Below, in pieces: positions 59,374 to 64,000 of a stretch of DNA of 64,000 nucleotides (position 1 is the stretch's first letter; each line of letters starts with the position of its first letter). The notes under the pieces were generated by a model that saw nothing but the letters and a program-made list of their open reading frames with translations, had not been told where the DNA came from and made no database searches. Source of the DNA: Branchiostoma floridae (taxonomy: Eukaryota; Chordata; Leptocardii; Amphioxiformes; Branchiostomatidae); the NCBI RefSeq assembly GCF_000003815.2, contig NC_049986.1, positions 8,839,487 to 8,903,486 of the forward strand, given 5' to 3'. Made by a program: the position numbers and the translations under genes.

Positions 59374-62320
59374 GTAAGCTGAATATCTGTCAAACTATCG
59401 TATTCGAATCAGACTTATCGCACGCAATAATCGCATTCAAAATATTAAACGATATCGTTTGATGCAATTTGAAGTGGCTTCGTGTTTGTGTGATGGTTAT
59501 GATGTTTGGTCCAGATTCTAGAGGCATTGGATTCAAACATATGACATACCATTGGGGAAGAGCTTTCCTCACTCAACACAGGTATGAAATGGGAACATGG
59601 GGATGTAAAGGTGATGATTTAGTATCGTTTGAATATCCATCAATAACGTGTAAGGGACTAGCTGCTCATACTCCAAAGGGTTTCACTTTCAGTATAGAAA
59701 ATATTATTCGTTAACGACACAATTGTTGTATTGCCACCTGCAGGTTAATTATGCGTGAGCCATGTGCGACACAATCTAAGGCAAGTCATTACAACTTTCT
59801 TAAAGAACGTATCTTTACCACTTCCTTTTGGTGAATGTCTGCATTTATATGTATATATATATATAGTTATGGCAATGGTCTGGCGCAACACAAAAATAAT
59901 GTCGAGACATGTCGTTTTATAGCATTAAACTTCTAGTGAATTCTTTAGGTTTACTTACAAGAAATGCAAGTCAGCTACCACCACTAAAATGACAATGTCA
60001 CGTTTTTTCTCGATCAAGTAGGATGGAAATACCTGCTTAATAATCAGCATTGGAACGCTATGTCTAAATGTAATTGAACATTTCAGAGGGATTGTTTTAC
60101 ACGTTCCTGTACAATTTTATCTTTCGTATTCCTTTCGTGTTCTTCTGGAAATGCATAGGCTTTTTTTATTCACAAAAAGCTTTTCTCTTTAATTACAGAA
60201 CTTTGACTCACCATTGACACCGAAGAGGTCAAAGGAACCCTCTGCTTTCCGCTGATGACTACTGCAAAACGGACATACTCATCACCAGTCTGAAAGGGCG
60301 TATGATTCCTTTGCACACCAGAAGAAATTATAATTATTATCATTGTTTCACAGATTCGAGTCCTCATCATATCAACGTAATGTCTCGGCATTAAGTTAAG
60401 ACATTATGTAACTACATAATGTCTTTACAACGGCATAAAACAGGCGACTTACATTAAATGCATTAATGTTAAACATTTAAAGGCACATTACATGAATCCA
60501 CATTGACAGAAGAATCATGCATCACTTTCGGAGTGCTGATAGATACATCTCTTTATAGCGCTATTCTAAGGTTGAATCCTATGTATTCTTCAATTACCTC
60601 TAATGCATCTTAAGCGATATAGGCGCATTTGGGTTGCCCAAATACTTTCTTTCCTTTCTTTCCAGCAACGTGCATGTAAACTATTTGGGTTTTTTAGTCT
60701 TTCTGCTGTGATGTGATAGAACCTCACACATACTATCTCCTGCTTTATATGCATGAAATCTGCCTCCCGCATCGCGCACGGATTGGTTTCTTTTACATGG
60801 CAAGTGTTCTCATGAGAAACCATATTTCTTATCAACCTGTTGCTCCATGATATACACGATATGATCTACGGAAACTCCCCACACAGTATGCTAATCAATG
60901 TTGGTACTTCTCAGCAAATGTGCATTTTGAAATTTTCGCCATGATGGCAAATTTAGGCAACTCAGACTGAAATTGAACTCGTTAGCATGAGAAACATCTG
61001 ATACTTGAGAAGGTTCGATAAGGTTCTAAAAAAGATAGATATGAAATTATAATGATCAACCTATTCCACGAGAAACGTTTTGAAATTGGTCAATACTTTC
61101 CATCACAACACATCTCGACTACAAACAACATGTCAACATGCTTGCTCTTACCATTCGTTATCATGTTGTTTGCTTTTTTCGCCCCAAAACTCTTTGGAAT
61201 TGCACAAAGTAAAAAGAAAAACCTTTTCGATCTATCGATTAATTGCTATCACCTTATGATTCATAGAAAAGGAATCCTTAACTATGGTGTTTAGTGCTGC
61301 TTGATGGGGCAAATGGAACTTAAATATAATATCGTTAACCAAGAATTTTAAAGAATGGCACGAAAACATTATGCAATTGTGGAACATACTAAATCAATAA
61401 ACGAATCTTGCACATTCCCTTATCAGAAAAAAAGGTGATAAGGACAATACATTCCTAAGTTTAAACCACTTAAAAGATCCTCAGAAAGAAATCTCTTATC
61501 TCCTCTAAGTTCCAATGGAAAGGACCATGGCGGTCCTACATCTAACATACAACATTCAATAAAACAGTTATGACTGTCTTGTTATGACAGTTATGACTGA
61601 CACACTTAGTAATTTAATGCACCGCTACTCCAGAGTATGTATTAAATGCTGTTATTGTTTCTCTATAAGAATGAAAGGGATATAATATTGAGTAAAACAT
61701 GGCACGGAAATCTACGTTATAGCGTTGAGTAAAGGTTTCATTCAAATTTTAACCGATCCAACAATTGCATAGTGTTATCTCGCTCGATTTGCCGAACGAT
61801 TTGTTATATATCAAGTTCGGATAGCTGATAAATTGAATTATCAGATTAGCTATGTGCTTGCGCTATCATTTAAGGCATTTAGATGATAAAATGCTTCATT
61901 ACGTTACAGTACGTAATGCTGAACGCTAGATGCCTTGCGCGCATTGGTGAAATAGTTCATTCGGTATTATCGGTTCTAAAGTATCCATAATATAATGGTA
62001 AGTTATCCATGATATTTCATGGTGAAGAATGCTTCTCGTAATATTGATCGAATAATAATAATTGTTAAATGACATTGAAGATAAAATGTAATTCTTCTGA
62101 TGGAAGTCACAAATATTGTGACCAAAGAATTGTGTTACTACAAGTGTTACTATGAGTATGAGTCTTAAGATTCCGACCCTATGATAAAATATGACTACTT
62201 GAATCATTCTTGACCGTTGAACTTTAAAATCTGTCAATAGAAAGAGTTATGCTGTGGTGATGAAGAAACAGTTTTCATTTATAACGCTTAAGAGATTGTT
62301 TACAGGCTCAAAAGAGAGAG
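59374..62320. other. 3' region, no convincing exon
   Basis: Several short open frames, none recognised. An acceptor-like TTCTCTTTAATTACAG at 60184-60199 would, in phase 1, give only two codons before TGA; it could be a very short last exon but nothing supports it. A (TA)n run lies near 59854. Confidence 0.35.
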
Positions 62321-62670
62321 TATGAAATGTACATAAAATGATTTCACCTCGACAATGACACTGACATTTCTGATGAGTACGCGTATCTTTGTACAACCCT
62401 GTAAAATCTCAGAGGCGTACCGTGCACACATTGTATAACTTCAATGTATAAGATACATCAAAGGGTAATATATACAACATAGCAGATTGTAAAATGTTTA
62501 TAGAATGATTCCACATCGACAATGACAATGAAATTGCTGATGAGTCAGTGTATCTTGGTACAACCCTGTAACATCTCAGAGGCGTACCTTGCACACATTG
62601 TATAACGTCAATGTATAAGATGCATCAAAGGGCAATATGTACACCATAGCAGAATGAAAGATTTTCATTT
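62320..62670 (+). repeat. two tandem copies, 167-bp unit
   Basis: CTCAGAGGCGTACC occurs at 62408 and 62575; the flanks GACAATGACA, GTACAACCCTGTAA and GCACACATTGTATAAC repeat with the same spacing. Confidence 0.8.
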
Positions 62671-63840
62671 CAAGGTAATTAACGCACAGGTTTGACATTT
62701 CAACTGAAAACTAGTAACTGAATCATTCACAGCAGAACCATATAGGTAATAAATGGTAAACGACAATGATTGTGTCTTTGTTTTATTTGTCTAGGGCTCT
62801 TTGGTCTAGTTATATTAGTTGTGTTAGATATGTCCATGTACCATTCCAAGGGCATCATCTTTATTGGTAGGTCAAACATGTTTGATAATATTGAGTTGAA
62901 GTTCAATTTAGCTCAAACTATGAAAAAAATGTCAGAATCATTCTTCTCAAACATCCATAAAGCAGAAAGGCTAAAAAATCTAAAATGGTATGTTTTTATC
63001 GATAATAAAATGTGAAAATTCCTTAAGACATGCCTTTTAGTCTGTCATGGATTTGAACTTAGAACTTTTTTGGTTCCTGTCCGCCTGACGCCCTGCTATA
63101 CAAACCAATACTATGAGGTAAGCAGTCAGCATATTAAAAGTCCCTCCCTCCCCCAATAAAACTCGCTTCGACGGGCTAGTTGTCACAAGTAGGCATGTAT
63201 TCTGACAAAAATTCGAACAAAAATAACTTTATAGATAATTCGTATTCGTTCCATCTCAGTTGATTCTCAGGAATAGGGTTGTAAACCCCTTCATCCGCGA
63301 AAGCACGAAAATCTGGCCCTAAAACAGAGTTGCCAAGTCTACTAAAATATTCATAGGCACTTCACATTTATAGTCACACCATTTAAGAGACAATCTGTAG
63401 AAAGTATCAGGCCTCACAAGTAAATTGTTTTCTTAGTGTATTTCAACACATTTTGCAATATTTCTCACAGACAGCTAAGGAGATGACTGTGCTTTATCCT
63501 TGTCATAAGGCCACAGCAAGTAAATTTTATAGATGGCATCCTATGTACAGTGCAAAGATGGGTAAAGAAAACAAGGCTAAATTTTCATGACCTTACAAAC
63601 CTCGCTATATATATAGCTAGTCAGACGAAATTTGCACATTTCCTTACCGTAGACGGTAAAACTTTGGTTGGGGCCGGTAATCTGAGCCAGTTTCATTTCC
63701 GCGGCGCCCAAACAATTCTATTCATAACTCACACAACACGATGTGAAGTCGTCGAGATGTCGACGGCGCCGAAATGCACCAGCTTGTCAGGTACGGATTG
63801 TTATTGCCACCTGGAACCTGTACGGCAATAGATCCGTATT
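62671..63840. other. no convincing feature
   Basis: An open stretch at 62793-63015 follows a good acceptor (TTTGTTTTATTTGTCTAG) and could be read in phase 1 to TGA, beginning GLFGLVILVVL. It matches nothing known; see findings. Confidence 0.3.
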
Positions 63841-63844
63841 TTCG

Positions 63845-64000
63845 GAGCATCACGCGATCACCTGTCTGCCAATCAGTGTAGTCCAGCTAGTCCTTCACAT
63901 TACCAAGGGTATGGAAATGAGTATGACGTTCTCGTCACGAGATCACCTCTCTGCCAATCAGTGTAGTCCAGCTAGTCCTTCACATTACCAAGAGTATGGA
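63845..64000 (+). repeat. 85-bp tandem repeat running off the window end
   Basis: GCCAATCAGTGTAGTCCAGC starts at 63868 and again at 63953, both followed by TAGTCCTTCACATTACCAAG. At least two copies; the array continues past the edge. Confidence 0.8.

Noticed and set aside
59469-59714. 81-codon open frame just after the last chained exon
   Set aside because: No acceptor in the right phase at its start and no recognisable domain.
60199-60208. Two-codon last exon after TTCTCTTTAATTACAG
   Set aside because: It would fit phase 1 but is too short to support from sequence alone.
63550-63831. Start of a new plus-strand gene near 63757 (ATGTCGACGGCGCCG...)
   Set aside because: Only about 24 codons with no domain; the donor-like GT is not evidence enough.

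Overview
This window looks like animal nuclear DNA, most likely from a cephalochordate (amphioxus, Branchiostoma-like). That assignment is inference: the coding sequence is split into short exons with GT/AG borders, the domains are metazoan extracellular modules, and the introns hold CR1-like, RTE-like and other non-LTR elements, a DIRS-type retrotransposon, hairpin MITEs, and Helitron-like repeats ending in CTAG-T. I see no bacterial operon, rRNA or CRISPR array.

One large plus-strand gene accounts for all the convincing host coding sequence. I can chain 42 exons from 2356 to 59373. Every junction keeps phase, giving about 2,090 codons with no stop. The domain order is: VWF-type D assembly 1 (VWD, C8, TIL, E), 23 single-exon EGF-like domains, D assembly 2 (VWD, C8, TIL, E), a von Willebrand A domain over four exons, one C-type lectin domain, and a short Cys-rich domain. 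The gene is open at both ends: I find neither start codon nor signal peptide before 2356, and no convincing last exon after 59373. The product is probably a secreted or surface multimodular glycoprotein of the mucin/zonadhesin/FCGBP-like kind. Its two CGLCG motifs suggest disulphide-linked assembly, and the VWA and lectin domains suggest ligand or glycan binding.

Region by region: 1-376 is a broken fragment of an invertebrate Cys-rich-tail protein. 1.1-2.2 kb is a tandem repeat. 2.36-2.99 kb holds the first two VWD exons. 2.99-29.23 kb is one 26-kb intron packed with mobile elements: a decayed DIRS element split by a 2.3-kb insertion, two copies of one LINE family in opposite orientations inside a ~50-bp minisatellite, a 5'-truncated CR1-like LINE, tRNA-derived repeats and inverted repeats. 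29.2-30.9 kb finishes D assembly 1. 31.2-48.7 kb is the EGF array, built from about three tandem ~7-kb units that each carry a copy of the same Helitron-like element. 48.9-53.6 kb is D assembly 2. 53.8-55.2 kb is an RTE-like LINE fragment. 55.8-59.4 kb holds the VWA, lectin and Cys-rich exons. 59.4-64 kb shows only short repeats.

The most interesting features are the recent homogenised amplification of the EGF exon units together with a mobile element, the 26-kb intron lying exactly where the paralogous intron is 264 bp, and several insertions whose empty target sites can still be read in this same window.
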